From contig CAZWWS010000002.1 in NCBI GenBank assembly GCA_964637445.1, positions 18,201 through 82,200 of the forward strand: 64,000 nt of DNA, read 5' to 3'. This document shows positions 44,048 through 53,612 of the stretch, in pieces. Below the pieces are notes generated by a model, which saw nothing but the letters and a program-made list of their open reading frames with translations, was not told where the DNA came from and did not search any database. The DNA is from M3 sp964637445 (GTDB lineage Bacteria; Bacteroidota; Bacteroidia; Bacteroidales; Muribaculaceae). A program made the position numbers and the translations under genes. Positions within the stretch are counted from its first letter, which is position 1, and each line of letters opens with the position of its first letter.

Positions 44048-45328
44048 ATGGACAAAAAATTAAGTAATGAGACCATCTGCGTTCAAGCCGGATGGACTCC
44101 CAAGAAAGGAGAACCGCGTGTGCTCCCTATCTACCAAAGCACCACATTCAAATACGACACCAGCGAGCAGATGGCTCGACTTTTCGACCTGGAGGACTCA
44201 GGCTACTTCTACACTCGCCTGCAAAACCCGACCAACGATGCCGTAGCAGCCAAAATAGCCGCCCTGGAAGGCGGAGTGGCGGCAATGCTTACGTCGAGCG
44301 GACAAGCAGCCAATTTCTATGCTATATTCAATATATGCCAAGCCGGCGACCACTTCGTGTGCTCATCAGCTATCTATGGCGGCACGTTCAATCTCTTCGG
44401 AGTGACAATGAAGAAGCTCGGCATCGATGTCACATTCATCAGCCCCGACGCTTCGGAAGAGGAAATTTCGGCAGCTTTCCGTCCCAACACCAAAGCCTTG
44501 TTTGGAGAAACCATCTCCAACCCTTCGCTCGAAGTGCTGGATATCGAAAAATTTGCTCGCATAGCTCATGCACATGGTGTACCCTTAATCGTCGACAATA
44601 CATTCCCGACACCTATCAACTGTCGTCCGTTTGAATGGGGAGCTGACATAGTGGTACACTCTACAACCAAATATATGGACGGACATGCAGTAAGTGTGGG
44701 TGGCGCGATTGTGGATAGCGGCAACTTCGACTGGGACGCTCACGCAGAGAAATTCCCCGGACTTTGCACCCCCGACGAGTCATATCACGGATTGACCTAT
44801 ACAAAGGCATTCGGAAAAGGGGCTTATATCACCAAAGCAACCGCACAGTTGATGCGCGACCTCGGCAGCATACAGTCACCCCAAAACGCATTCCTTTTGA
44901 ATTTGGGACTTGAGACGCTCCATCTGCGTATGCCTCGCCACTGCGAAAACGCACAGAAAATCGCCGAATATCTTGCCTCAAACGACAAGGTGGCATGGGT
45001 GAACTACTGCGGATTGCCCGACAATAAATATCACGAATTGGCCAAGAAATATATGCCCAACGGCTCATGCGGAGTGATTTCATTCGGGTTGAAAGGCGGT
45101 CGCGAAGAGTCGGTTCGCTTTATGGACTGCTTGAAATTTATCGCAATCGTCACTCACGTAGCCGATGCCCGTACATGTGTACTCCATCCCGCCAGCCATA
45201 CCCACCGCCAGATGAGCGATGAGCAACTTATCGAGGCCGGCGTTCGTCCCGACCTTATCCGCCTATCGGTAGGTATCGAAAACTCCGACGACATCATCGC
45301 CGACATCGAGCAAGCATTGAAAAATTAA
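44048..45328 (+). CDS. O-acetylhomoserine sulfhydrylase (MetY-type, PLP enzyme)
   Basis: A 426-residue Cys/Met-metabolism PLP enzyme of the O-acetylhomoserine aminocarboxypropyltransferase type, which makes homocysteine from sulfide. Seen motifs are YFYTRLQNPTNDAVAAKIA, VAAMLTSSGQAANF, SAIYGGTFNLF and the lysine that binds PLP in VVHSTTKYMDGHA. Thiol segments and the C-terminal HPASHTHRQMSDEQL segment complete it. A close relative, cystathionine gamma-synthase, is excluded by length and C-terminal motif. Confidence 0.9.
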   Translation: MDKKLSNETICVQAGWTPKKGEPRVLPIYQSTTFKYDTSEQMARLFDLEDSGYFYTRLQNPTNDAVAAKIAALEGGVAAMLTSSGQAANFYAIFNICQAGDHFVCSSAIYGGTFNLFGVTMKKLGIDVTFISPDASEEEISAAFRPNTKALFGETISNPSLEVLDIEKFARIAHAHGVPLIVDNTFPTPINCRPFEWGADIVVHSTTKYMDGHAVSVGGAIVDSGNFDWDAHAEKFPGLCTPDESYHGLTYTKAFGKGAYITKATAQLMRDLGSIQSPQNAFLLNLGLETLHLRMPRHCENAQKIAEYLASNDKVAWVNYCGLPDNKYHELAKKYMPNGSCGVISFGLKGGREESVRFMDCLKFIAIVTHVADARTCVLHPASHTHRQMSDEQLIEAGVRPDLIRLSVGIENSDDIIADIEQALKN

Positions 45329-45375
45329 TTTATCATCGCTTGCTTAGCTCCAACGAAAAAGATATGTAATCGGTA

Positions 45376-45406
45376 TTGTATCAGTTCAGTATTTTTATTA
45401 TATTTG
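45376..45406 (+). promoter_or_regulatory. promoter of the DUF4143 ATPase gene
   Basis: TTG at 45376-45378, 20 bases, then TATATTTG at 45399-45406. The leader carries repeats listed at 45409. Confidence 0.65.
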
Positions 45407-45408
45407 CG

Positions 45409-45440
45409 CTGCGTAAAAATACGCACTCCACTGCGTAAAA
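45409..45440 (+). repeat. repeat cluster in the DUF4143 leader
   Basis: TGCGTA and TACGCA form a 6-bp inverted repeat around four A (45410-45425), and CTGCGTAAAA occurs twice, at 45409 and 45430, 21 bases apart. The cluster lies just after the promoter and may be an operator. Confidence 0.5.
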
Positions 45441-45449
45441 TGTAACACA

Positions 45450-46634
45450 ATGTATAAACGTGCTGAATATCAAATCATTAAATCACGACTTGAAGAGAAC
45501 AGAAAGTTTCTTCAAGTCGTGATGGGAGCTCGTCAAATAGGCAAGTCAACTGTCGTAAAACAAGTTCTCAACGACTTGACAATACCATTTCAATTTTACT
45601 CAGCAGACAATGTGCCTGCAACCAATACTGCATGGATTTCAAATTGTTGGGCAGCAACTCGTAGCTTAAAGGAAAGCAATGGATGGGATAGTATAGTCCT
45701 CGTAATTGATGAAATCCAGAAAATCTCGAATTGGAGTGAAGCCGTAAAAAAGGAGTGGGACGATGACACATTTCACGACCGAAACATCAAGGTTTTACTC
45801 CTTGGGAGTAGTCGTGTCCTACTCGAAAAAGGACTATCAGAGTCATTAGCCGGACGATTTGAAGAGATTCGTATGAGCCATTGGAATTATAAAGAAATGA
45901 ACGACTGCTTTGGCTTCAATCTCAACCAATATATCTTTTATGGAGGCTATCCGGGAGCTGCATCATTGATAAATGACAGCGATCGCTACGAACAATACAT
46001 CCAATCAGCAATAATTGATGCCACAATCAATAAAGATATTCTGATGGACACGCCAATAAATAAACCGGCATTATTAAAGCAAACGTTCGAACTTGGAGCG
46101 GCATATTCAGGAAATTTATTATCACTAACAAAACTCCTCAGCTCTTTACAAGATGCGGGCAACACATCTACGTTAGCCGGGTATATTAACCTGCTGAATG
46201 AAAGCGGATTGCTTTGCGGACTTCAGAAATACAATATTGATATGTCGCGAAGGAAAGCAAGTATTCCGAAATTTCAAGTCTATAATAATGCACTAAAATT
46301 AGTATATAATCCCCTTACTTTTGAACAAGCAATTATTGATCGTAAAGCATGGGGGCATATCTTTGAGTCGTCCATAGGAGCTTATCTCGTAAGTCAAGCA
46401 TTTATCCATCGGTTCGATGTTTTTTATTGGAGAGAACGCAACGATGAAGTGGATTTTGTGCTACGAAAGAAGAACTCACTTGTAGCAATCGAGGTAAAAA
46501 GTAATGCCGAAAAAAGGACTGATGGACTTGATAAATTCAACCAAATGTTCAAACCGACATCGTCATTTATCATTGGAGATGGAGGTATTAGTGCCGAAGA
46601 TTTCTTTTCTATGGATTTAAGAAAAATTTTTTAG
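45450..46634 (+). CDS. ATP-binding protein, AAA_14/DUF4143 family
   Basis: A 394-residue ATPase of the AAA_14-DUF4143 type. The Walker A is MGARQIGKSTVVKQ, Walker B is VLVIDEIQKI, and the arginine-rich sensor motif GSSRVLLEKGLSESLAGRFE follows. The C-terminal DUF4143 domain ends in a nuclease-like core (NDEVDFVLRKKNSLVAIEVKS). Members are widespread in Bacteroidota genomes as singletons with no proven role; mobile or defence links are proposed but unproven. Confidence 0.88.
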   Translation: MYKRAEYQIIKSRLEENRKFLQVVMGARQIGKSTVVKQVLNDLTIPFQFYSADNVPATNTAWISNCWAATRSLKESNGWDSIVLVIDEIQKISNWSEAVKKEWDDDTFHDRNIKVLLLGSSRVLLEKGLSESLAGRFEEIRMSHWNYKEMNDCFGFNLNQYIFYGGYPGAASLINDSDRYEQYIQSAIIDATINKDILMDTPINKPALLKQTFELGAAYSGNLLSLTKLLSSLQDAGNTSTLAGYINLLNESGLLCGLQKYNIDMSRRKASIPKFQVYNNALKLVYNPLTFEQAIIDRKAWGHIFESSIGAYLVSQAFIHRFDVFYWRERNDEVDFVLRKKNSLVAIEVKSNAEKRTDGLDKFNQMFKPTSSFIIGDGGISAEDFFSMDLRKIF

Positions 46635-46666
46635 ATGGTATTACGGATAAAAAATTGAGATAAAAA

Positions 46667-46698
46667 TTCGGAATTCCCAATATAAGAGTGTATTTTTG
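46667..46698 (+). promoter_or_regulatory. promoter of the GT2 gene at 46731
   Basis: TTCG at 46667-46670, 20 bases, TATTTTTG at 46691-46698. A fair match to the Bacteroidota consensus, 33 bases before the start. Confidence 0.5.
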
Positions 46699-46730
46699 TA
46701 ATCTAATTACGGAAATATACTCTTATTTTT

Positions 46731-47498
46731 ATGGGTAAAATTTCAGCGACAATCATCACATACAATGAGGAGGCACGTATAGAAGCATGCCTTCGTTCTC
46801 TCTCGGAAATAGCCGACGAAATTATCGTAGTCGACTCGTTTTCGACCGATAAAACAGTCGAGATATGCCAGCGGTATGACTGCAAAATCACGCAACGTCG
46901 CTTCCCCGGCTACGGCGCTCAGAGGCAGTATGCAACCTCGTTGACAAGCTATAGCTATGTGTTGTCGCTCGACGCCGATGAAGAGCTTTCGCCGGCACTA
47001 AGAGCGTCACTGTTGGAGTTGAAACAAAGTGGTTTTACCCACCGAGTATATGCATTCTCACGTCTGAATTTCTATTGCGGTGAACCGGTGCGTCATTGCG
47101 GATGGTATCCCGATGTGCAGATACGCCTATTCGACAAGCGCTACGCCAATTGGAATCTACGCGACGTGCACGAGCGCGTGATATTCCCTGACACGCTTCG
47201 TCCGGCAAAAATCGATGGCGACATCCTACATTATCGTTGCTCTACCCCGGATGAGTATAGCCGAGTGCAACGTCGTCATGCCGGTATTCGTGCGCGTGTG
47301 ATAGCGGCACAAAACGACCATGTAGGCACACTCACACCTCTGATAAAGAGCGTAGCCGACTTTCTGAAATGCTACATCAGCGAGAAAGGGATCCTCGACG
47401 GACAGGAAGGACGAGCCATAAGCCGAGAACGATTCAGAGCGACAATGATGGCTTATCGCATGGCTCGACGTATGCTCCGCTCAAAAAGCGTAGGATAA
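46731..47498 (+). CDS. glycosyltransferase family 2, WaaE/KdtX-like (LPS core)
   Basis: A 255-residue GT2 enzyme resembling the LPS core beta-glucosyltransferase WaaE/KdtX. The N-terminal ATIITYNEEARIEACLRSL and the SLDADEELS (DxD metal site) motifs are present. The C-terminal region with VHERVIFPD and ILHYRCST is characteristic of this subgroup. It starts an LPS-core-like set with the convergent genes that follow. Confidence 0.88.
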   Translation: MGKISATIITYNEEARIEACLRSLSEIADEIIVVDSFSTDKTVEICQRYDCKITQRRFPGYGAQRQYATSLTSYSYVLSLDADEELSPALRASLLELKQSGFTHRVYAFSRLNFYCGEPVRHCGWYPDVQIRLFDKRYANWNLRDVHERVIFPDTLRPAKIDGDILHYRCSTPDEYSRVQRRHAGIRARVIAAQNDHVGTLTPLIKSVADFLKCYISEKGILDGQEGRAISRERFRATMMAYRMARRMLRSKSVG

Positions 47499-47501
47499 CG
47501 C

Positions 47502-48485
47502 CTATTTCTTCGCCTCAAAATGAGCGATAATCTTTGCCGCCAAAAGATGCCAATCAAACTTTTCGACCTGCTTACGCGCAGCTTGACCTAAGCGTTGACG
47601 CAATGCCTCATCTTCAATCATGCGACGGATTTTGCGCGTGTATAGGAACGTGTAGCGTTGCGTACGCAATCCTGTCACCTCATCGATAAGAAAGTCTTTT
47701 GTCCCTGCCACAGTTGCCACTACGGGGAGAGCGCAAGCCATTGCCTCGCACACAGTGTTGCTCCATCCTGCATGGTGAGGAGCCTCGGCTGCCACAAACA
47801 AATCGGCACGATTAAACAGCTCGCTATTGCGCTCAAACGGGTGGTTTTGGATAAATTCGTAAGGAACAGTGGTGGTAAAGGCGTCAATCTTTGCTTTGTG
47901 CTTTTCACTGGTGGCAGTGTCAAACAATAGCAGTTTGATGTTATAACCTTTCTTATATAGACGTTCGCAAGCCTTAACGACATATTTCGTACCCTTAACG
48001 CGCTCCACCAAACGGCCATAAGCAAGGACTATAAAGGGGCGGTCTTTGACCTCATAGGAGGTCTTCGGAGTGTAATTGTCCGTATTGATACCTCCAAACG
48101 CGGGGAAAGGCTCAATGCCATATTTACGCTTGTCGTTGTAGAAAATATTGCTTGAGCAAGCAAACACCTCGACCTTGCCACTCTTGATGAATGGACGCAT
48201 CTTCTCGGTCATTCTCACATGATATATTACACGATGCTTCGCATTGGCACCAAGCAACTGGTCGATAAACTTCACTTCGGTGGTAAACAGCACGTCGATA
48301 TCGTCGGAGGTAAGAGCCTCAAAAGTTTTCACCTCGCCCTTAAAATTGTACCACGTAGGGGGAAGTCCCTCGACGGTGTAGACTGTGAAACGATGCCCCA
48401 TCTCAATAAAAATGTTGCCTAATTCGAGGAAGCGCTTCACGCCACCATAAAGTTTAGTGTGAGGAAGTATTACACCTAAATTCAT
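47502..48485 (-). CDS. glycosyltransferase family 4
   Basis: A 327-residue GT4 enzyme. The ATG at 48485 gives MNLGVILPHTKLYGGVKRFL, with the typical GGVKR motif near the N-terminus; the frame opens 14 codons upstream. The C-terminal GT-B part has VLAYGRLVERVKGTKYVVKA and EAMACALPVVATVAGT. It lies 16 bases downstream of the GT2 gene and probably forms an operon with it. Confidence 0.9.
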   Translation of the reverse strand: MNLGVILPHTKLYGGVKRFLELGNIFIEMGHRFTVYTVEGLPPTWYNFKGEVKTFEALTSDDIDVLFTTEVKFIDQLLGANAKHRVIYHVRMTEKMRPFIKSGKVEVFACSSNIFYNDKRKYGIEPFPAFGGINTDNYTPKTSYEVKDRPFIVLAYGRLVERVKGTKYVVKACERLYKKGYNIKLLLFDTATSEKHKAKIDAFTTTVPYEFIQNHPFERNSELFNRADLFVAAEAPHHAGWSNTVCEAMACALPVVATVAGTKDFLIDEVTGLRTQRYTFLYTRKIRRMIEDEALRQRLGQAARKQVEKFDWHLLAAKIIAHFEAKK

Positions 48486-48501
48486 AAATGTTCGTTTTTG
48501 A

Positions 48502-49398
48502 TTAAATATCCCACAAATTGCGAGCACAACCGCCCTTCTTCAGCGCCAAAAGAATCTTTTTAAGGCGGCTTCTGAATATATCTTTTTTGAGTGCCGGGTA
48601 GTCGATTTGAGTGAGTCGAGATACGTCGAAAGGCTCTCCGCGATGGAGTATATTACGCATAAAAGAAGCAGAGGTAATGCCCCATTTCAGCAAAAATTGA
48701 TGACTGCCTTTATTTTTCTTCACTCTGCCTGTCGACACTTGCTCAAAGTGATAGACACGGCTATCGGCCAAGCCTTTGAAATATCTCACACCGGCCATCC
48801 ACAGCTTGGCTGAGAAGTCGGGGTCGCTATACATGCCGGGCGACAGCTCCACGCTATATCCGCCCACGAGATCCCAGATTTCTTTATGCACCACATTGGG
48901 CGGCCATGTAGCCCCCATCCAATCTTGATGAGGAAGCTCCTTGTAGCAAGCGAGCAACTCTTTCTCGCGGAACGTAGCCACGCTCTCGCCAAAATTGGCA
49001 GGGGCAATGACGCTTTTGCAGAAGAATGGGCGAGGCTGAATCATCGTTGCCGACAAGAAAAACCGATTGTCGGGGAGCGAGCAAATCTCGTCCCAAATCA
49101 CCTTATCCCACTCCGGAAGTACATACATATCGTCGTTCATATATAGAATATAGTCGGTCTTCACTTTCGAGCGAAGAGCATTCAAAGCGAAGCAAACGCC
49201 TACGTTTGTATCGCTTTTCACATAGTCGAAACCTTGCGCCTCTACCCATTGGGCTGTGCCATCTCGTCCCTCATTGACAAATATGATGATTTGATGGTGG
49301 AAAGTAGAATTGCGCCGAATGCTATCGACACACAATTTCAAGTATTCCAAATTATTCCACGAAGGGATAAGTATCGAAAATTTGCAGTCTTGCTCCAT
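48502..49398 (-). CDS. glycosyltransferase family 2
   Basis: A 298-residue GT2 enzyme. The N-terminal FSILIPSWNNLEYLKLCVDS, the NEGRDGTAQWVEAQG segment and YMNDDMYVLP, with the DDxY metal site, are clear. The C-terminal half contains the WMGATWPPNVVHKE region and an SPGMYSDPDFSAKLW motif. It acts with the GT4 and kinase genes around it, likely in LPS core or O-antigen assembly. Confidence 0.88.
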   Translation of the reverse strand: MEQDCKFSILIPSWNNLEYLKLCVDSIRRNSTFHHQIIIFVNEGRDGTAQWVEAQGFDYVKSDTNVGVCFALNALRSKVKTDYILYMNDDMYVLPEWDKVIWDEICSLPDNRFFLSATMIQPRPFFCKSVIAPANFGESVATFREKELLACYKELPHQDWMGATWPPNVVHKEIWDLVGGYSVELSPGMYSDPDFSAKLWMAGVRYFKGLADSRVYHFEQVSTGRVKKNKGSHQFLLKWGITSASFMRNILHRGEPFDVSRLTQIDYPALKKDIFRSRLKKILLALKKGGCARNLWDI

Positions 49399-49587
49399 AT
49401 CTATAATTATTGCGAAACAAAGTTACAACATGTAGTCCAAACGTACAACTCACGAATGGTAATTGAGCCGAAAACGAGCGAAAAATCAGTACTTAAGGCC
49501 AAAAACGCTAAAAAGAATAAGTGTTTTTCGCAAAAATTGACTTTTCAGTGTTTTTATTAATCCAATCGTATAGCACTATCAATCAGG

Positions 49588-50334
49588 CTATTTCATCAGC
49601 CGTAATTTTCGTTTTATGGCATGTCGCCATGTCTTTTGTCGTTCAAAGCGAGATAGGCGTTGCAACACTTCATCGACAAGCTCTGAAGCCTCCCACTTGC
49701 GCCCTTGGGCGTAACGAATAAGTATCTGAGTCAGCAGGTCGCGACGATGAGTGAGACGCATAAGATTTTTAACGCACTGCTTACGCGACAATATATCTTT
49801 GAATTTGGTGCGATTGATGTCGATGAGCGAAAACTCAAAATGCCCATCATGGCAGTCATACATGATATTGTTCATGTTCGGGTCGCCATGCAAAATGCCC
49901 TTTTTGTGAAGTGTGACAAAAAAGTCGGCAACGGAGTCGGCAAGTGTTTTATTATAGTTTTCGGGTTCAACCAAGTCGTGGAACAAGATTCGCGCATTGC
50001 TTTTTTCTGACACAAAATAGCATTCGCGCACCATCCCGAAACGGGTCGTTTCGATATATGCAATCTCCTTGGGAGTGCGAATACCCCTTTGGCGCAGCAT
50101 CCCGGCATAAACGAAGGCGCGCTTCGCTTTGCTCGACGCGAGTGAATAGACTATTTGACGGAAGAAAGCCAGAGGCTTAAAACGCTTGACCACCCACATT
50201 TGGTCGTCGTAATCCACCTCGCGAAGAGTGTTGCGCCCCTGATATATCACTCGCCCCAACCGTTCGAAATGCTCAGGGATAAGAGATATTGCTAACTTTT
50301 CGTCGCTATAATCGGGATGAACTTTTATCTTCAT
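49588..50334 (-). CDS. lipopolysaccharide kinase InaA / Kdo-kinase-like protein
   Basis: A 248-residue protein kinase-fold enzyme (WaaP/KdkA/InaA type). The ATG at 50334 gives MKIKVHPDYSDE; the frame is open nine codons further. The catalytic loop HGDPNMNNIMYD and the DIN that replaces the DFG motif are seen, and MWVVKRFKP carries the ATP-binding lysine. It probably phosphorylates a sugar of the lipid A/core. About 190 bases of AT-rich DNA separate it from the GT2 start, with no gene visible. Confidence 0.87.
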   Translation of the reverse strand: MKIKVHPDYSDEKLAISLIPEHFERLGRVIYQGRNTLREVDYDDQMWVVKRFKPLAFFRQIVYSLASSKAKRAFVYAGMLRQRGIRTPKEIAYIETTRFGMVRECYFVSEKSNARILFHDLVEPENYNKTLADSVADFFVTLHKKGILHGDPNMNNIMYDCHDGHFEFSLIDINRTKFKDILSRKQCVKNLMRLTHRRDLLTQILIRYAQGRKWEASELVDEVLQRLSRFERQKTWRHAIKRKLRLMK

Positions 50335-50388
50335 AATTGTTATACAATTTTCAGAGTTCAAAGTTAATCAAAATCTGAGTAATCTGAG

Positions 50389-50396
50389 TAAATTTG
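50389..50396 (+). promoter_or_regulatory. -7 box of the MATE gene (leaderless)
   Basis: TAAATTTG matches TAnnTTTG and ends five bases before the ATG at 50401, so the transcript should start at or beside the start codon. Confidence 0.6.
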
Positions 50397-50400
50397 CAGT

Positions 50401-51744
50401 ATGAATGTTTTTTTGAAGAATTATATTACGACCTATAAGGCTATATTCCGTTTAGGAATACCGATTTTGATAGGTCAATTAGGTATGATTGTAGTGGGCT
50501 TTGCCGACAATATCATGGTGGGGCGTTACTCCACCGAGGCATTGGCATCGGCCTCGTTTGTAAACAATCTATTTAATGTAGCTATATTTACTTGCATAGG
50601 TTTTACCTACGGGCTCACGCCTTTGGTCGGCGCATTGTTTGCTCAAGGGCAAGAGCGCAGGATTGGGGCATTGCTCCGCAACGGGCTACTTGTCAACACA
50701 CTGTTTGCGACCCTAATCACAGCAATAATGACTATCATCTATCTCAACATTGAGAAGATGGGACAGCCGCAAGAGTTGCTACCCCTCATTCGCCCTTACT
50801 ATCTTATCTATCTGGCCGGATTGATTCCTGTGGCGATATTCAATGTGTTTGCGCAATGGGCATTTGCCATCAAGAATCCCAAACTGCCGATGTGGATTAT
50901 CCTCATCAGCAACGTGATGAACGTCATTGGCAACTGGTTGCTGATTTATGGCAAATGCGGATGCCCCGAATTAGGCCTTACGGGAGCAGGTATCAGTACG
51001 CTTGTGGCTCGCGTGTTTTGCCCGGTGGCAATCATTGCGATATTTCTCATCAAGAAATCATATAGAGAATATCAGCAAGGGTTTGTCGGAGGGGAAATCA
51101 CTCGTCGACATTGTGGCAATATCAACCGCACCTCGTGGCCGGTATCGCTGCAAATGTCGCTCGAAAGCGGTACGTTTACCATAGCCGCAGTCATGGCAGG
51201 ATGGCTTGGAGCGATAGAGTTGGCGTCGTTTCAGGTGATGGTAATCATCAGTACGCTTGGCTTTTGTGTCTATTACAGCATAGCGGCAGCAGTATCAGTG
51301 CTGGTATCAAATGCCAATGGTCTTGGCGATCGGCATCAGATGCGTCACACGGCATTTGCCGGCTACCATATACTACTCGTTTTGGCCACGATGGCATCAC
51401 TGATTTTTGCATTCGCCGGAAAGCATATCATTGAAGCGTTTACGGAGGATCCACTTGTGATAGGCATGTCGATGACTCTGTTACTACCATTAATCCTATA
51501 TCAATACTGCGACGCTACGCAAATCAACTTTGCCAACGCCTTGCGAGGCACAAGCAACGTGATGCCTATGCTCTGGATTGCATTCGTGGCTTACGTGGCG
51601 GTAGGGTTGCCGGTGACTTATTTGCTCGGTTTCACGCTGGGATTGGGCATCTTCGGTATTTTCTTGAGCTTCTCTGTGTCGCTTGGCACAGCCGCAACAC
51701 TATTCCTCTATTACTTCATGCGCACGACCCGCATAGGACAATGA
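50401..51744 (+). CDS. MATE family efflux transporter
   Basis: A 447-residue protein with 12 membrane segments in two similar halves (GIPILIGQLGMIVVGFADNIMV opens the first; the second begins NRTSWPVSLQMSLESGTFTI). The GFADNIMVG and GLTPLVGALFAQG motifs are typical. It exports drugs or metabolites by sodium or proton antiport. It is divergent from the LPS kinase gene. Confidence 0.95.
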   Translation: MNVFLKNYITTYKAIFRLGIPILIGQLGMIVVGFADNIMVGRYSTEALASASFVNNLFNVAIFTCIGFTYGLTPLVGALFAQGQERRIGALLRNGLLVNTLFATLITAIMTIIYLNIEKMGQPQELLPLIRPYYLIYLAGLIPVAIFNVFAQWAFAIKNPKLPMWIILISNVMNVIGNWLLIYGKCGCPELGLTGAGISTLVARVFCPVAIIAIFLIKKSYREYQQGFVGGEITRRHCGNINRTSWPVSLQMSLESGTFTIAAVMAGWLGAIELASFQVMVIISTLGFCVYYSIAAAVSVLVSNANGLGDRHQMRHTAFAGYHILLVLATMASLIFAFAGKHIIEAFTEDPLVIGMSMTLLLPLILYQYCDATQINFANALRGTSNVMPMLWIAFVAYVAVGLPVTYLLGFTLGLGIFGIFLSFSVSLGTAATLFLYYFMRTTRIGQ

Positions 51745-51795
51745 CTCGACAGCGAATAAAAACGCACGCTTAGTCGAATATTCATAATTCTTTAT

Positions 51796-51803
51796 TATCT
51801 TTG
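51796..51803 (+). promoter_or_regulatory. -7 box for the DUF6377 gene
   Basis: TATCTTTG matches TAnnTTTG, about 26 bases before the start codon at 51830. Confidence 0.55.
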
Positions 51804-51829
51804 TGGCGGATGGAGAATAGTCACGAGCC

Positions 51830-53413
51830 ATGAAACGATGTTTGGTTGCAATATTTATGATTTTCATCATGCTCTCTACCATTGGGGCGGAGTCGGATTC
51901 ATTATTGCAAATACTCGACGACATCATACCCCAACGCAACAGATATTCAGATGAACGCAGAGAGCGCATCGCCACCGAACTTCAAAATTTGGAGAATGCC
52001 ACTTCCGATGAAAATCGCTATGGGATATGCCGTGTGCTATATAGTCAATATCGTTCATATCGCATAGACTCGGCTCTTTGGATATCCGAACAGCGCTTGA
52101 TGGCGGCTCGCCGACTGGGTTCACACAGCAAGAGCATCTCGGCATCGCTCAATCTCGCCGAAAGCCATGCTCACGCCGGCAACTACAGCGATGCAATCGC
52201 CATCTTGGACACCATCAATCGCAATGCAATTGAGCCTTATCATGTAAACTACCTATGGAATCTCTATGCTGCCACTTACAAAAAGATGGCGCGATATTCC
52301 GTACTTGGTTCTCACAAACTTCTTTATGAACAGAAATCGAGAAATTATCAAGACTCGTTACTATCACAAACCGATGCAACCGGATCGACCTATTCCCTCA
52401 TCCGGTGTGAACAACTGATGCACAACGGATTAGCCAAAGAAGCTCGCGAGCTCGCCAACAAAAGCAGACAACGCTTTGAATTGGAAGACGATGCCAGCGC
52501 ACTATGCCTATTGGCAGATATTTATGGAAAATCGGGCGACGAGGGACTTAAAATAGCTTGCCTTGCAAAGGCTGCAATCATTGACTTGCAGAAAGGCATA
52601 AAAGAATATACCGCACTGACCGACTTGGCATTGGCTTTATATCAAAGAGACGATATAGATAGAGCTTACAGCTATATTAAATGCGCGCTCGAAGACGCAT
52701 CGTTTTGTAATGCAAAAACGCGAACTTCGGAAATAATGGAAATCATGCCTATAATCAACTCGGCGGTGAGAGAGAAAGAACAGGCTCACACTCGGCGAGT
52801 GAGAACCTACATGATTGTCACACTCATACTTGCAATTGCACTTATGGCTGCTCTATTGATAGTAAAAAAGCAATTGAATCGCAATTCGCAGATAAGCCGC
52901 ATTCTTGATAAGAGTAATGCAGAGTTGACCGACATCAATGAGCGACTTACAGAGTCAAACTTGGCAAAGGAGGCGTATATCAATGAGCTGTTTAAACAAT
53001 GTAGCTTATATATCGACAAACTTGGTAAATATCGAAAAAACATATATCGGTTGATGAAAACCGGACAATACGACGATGTGTTGCAGATGACCAAATCAAG
53101 CAAATTGGAGTCGGACGAGATGAAAGACTTTTATGCGGCATTCGACGAAATGTTTCTAACACTTTATCCCAACTTCATCCGCGATTTCAACACCCTGATA
53201 GCTGCAGAGCATCGTTTTGATGAGTCAAGCCGTTCGCTCACTCCTGAACTAAGAGTTATGGCATTGAAACGCATCGGAGTACCAAGCAGCAACATAGCCA
53301 AACTGCTTCACTACACTCCGCAAACCGTCTATAATTATCGTTCTACGATAAAAACAATGCTTATTGTATCAAAAGACGAATTTGATAGACAGATGAAAGA
53401 GATTGGCAGATAA
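51830..53413 (+). CDS. DUF6377 membrane regulator: TPR sensor, one helix, cytoplasmic HTH
   Basis: A 527-residue protein with an N-terminal signal or anchor (AIFMIFIMLSTIGAESDSL), periplasmic TPR-like repeats (about residues 30-320), one membrane helix (MIVTLILAIALMAALLIV, near 330), a coiled-coil (LTDINERLTESNLAKE) and a C-terminal helix-turn-helix-like domain (SSNIAKLLHYTPQTVYNYRS). This matches DUF6377 proteins of Bacteroidota, thought to act as membrane-bound transcription regulators. It lies 200 bases upstream of the T9SS-secreted protein and may control it. Confidence 0.85.
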   Translation: MKRCLVAIFMIFIMLSTIGAESDSLLQILDDIIPQRNRYSDERRERIATELQNLENATSDENRYGICRVLYSQYRSYRIDSALWISEQRLMAARRLGSHSKSISASLNLAESHAHAGNYSDAIAILDTINRNAIEPYHVNYLWNLYAATYKKMARYSVLGSHKLLYEQKSRNYQDSLLSQTDATGSTYSLIRCEQLMHNGLAKEARELANKSRQRFELEDDASALCLLADIYGKSGDEGLKIACLAKAAIIDLQKGIKEYTALTDLALALYQRDDIDRAYSYIKCALEDASFCNAKTRTSEIMEIMPIINSAVREKEQAHTRRVRTYMIVTLILAIALMAALLIVKKQLNRNSQISRILDKSNAELTDINERLTESNLAKEAYINELFKQCSLYIDKLGKYRKNIYRLMKTGQYDDVLQMTKSSKLESDEMKDFYAAFDEMFLTLYPNFIRDFNTLIAAEHRFDESSRSLTPELRVMALKRIGVPSSNIAKLLHYTPQTVYNYRSTIKTMLIVSKDEFDRQMKEIGR

Positions 53414-53565
53414 ACACACTCGTTTGAAGCATACATTACCCAGCGAAAATATCTACTCCGACGCAACGTTATAATACAAGCAACTCATTACAACACAACA
53501 CTTTACATTTTTACAAAATCTACTCTACACTACTACTGCATCATAAGACTAAATAATAGTCCTTA

Positions 53566-53573
53566 TATCTTTG
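53566..53573 (+). promoter_or_regulatory. -7 box for the T9SS-secreted protein
   Basis: TATCTTTG matches TAnnTTTG, 39 bases before the start at 53613. The gap from 53414 holds no other recognised gene. Confidence 0.55.
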
Positions 53574-53612
53574 TATGATAGAAATTAACCAAACAAACCC
53601 TATTAAAAACTT

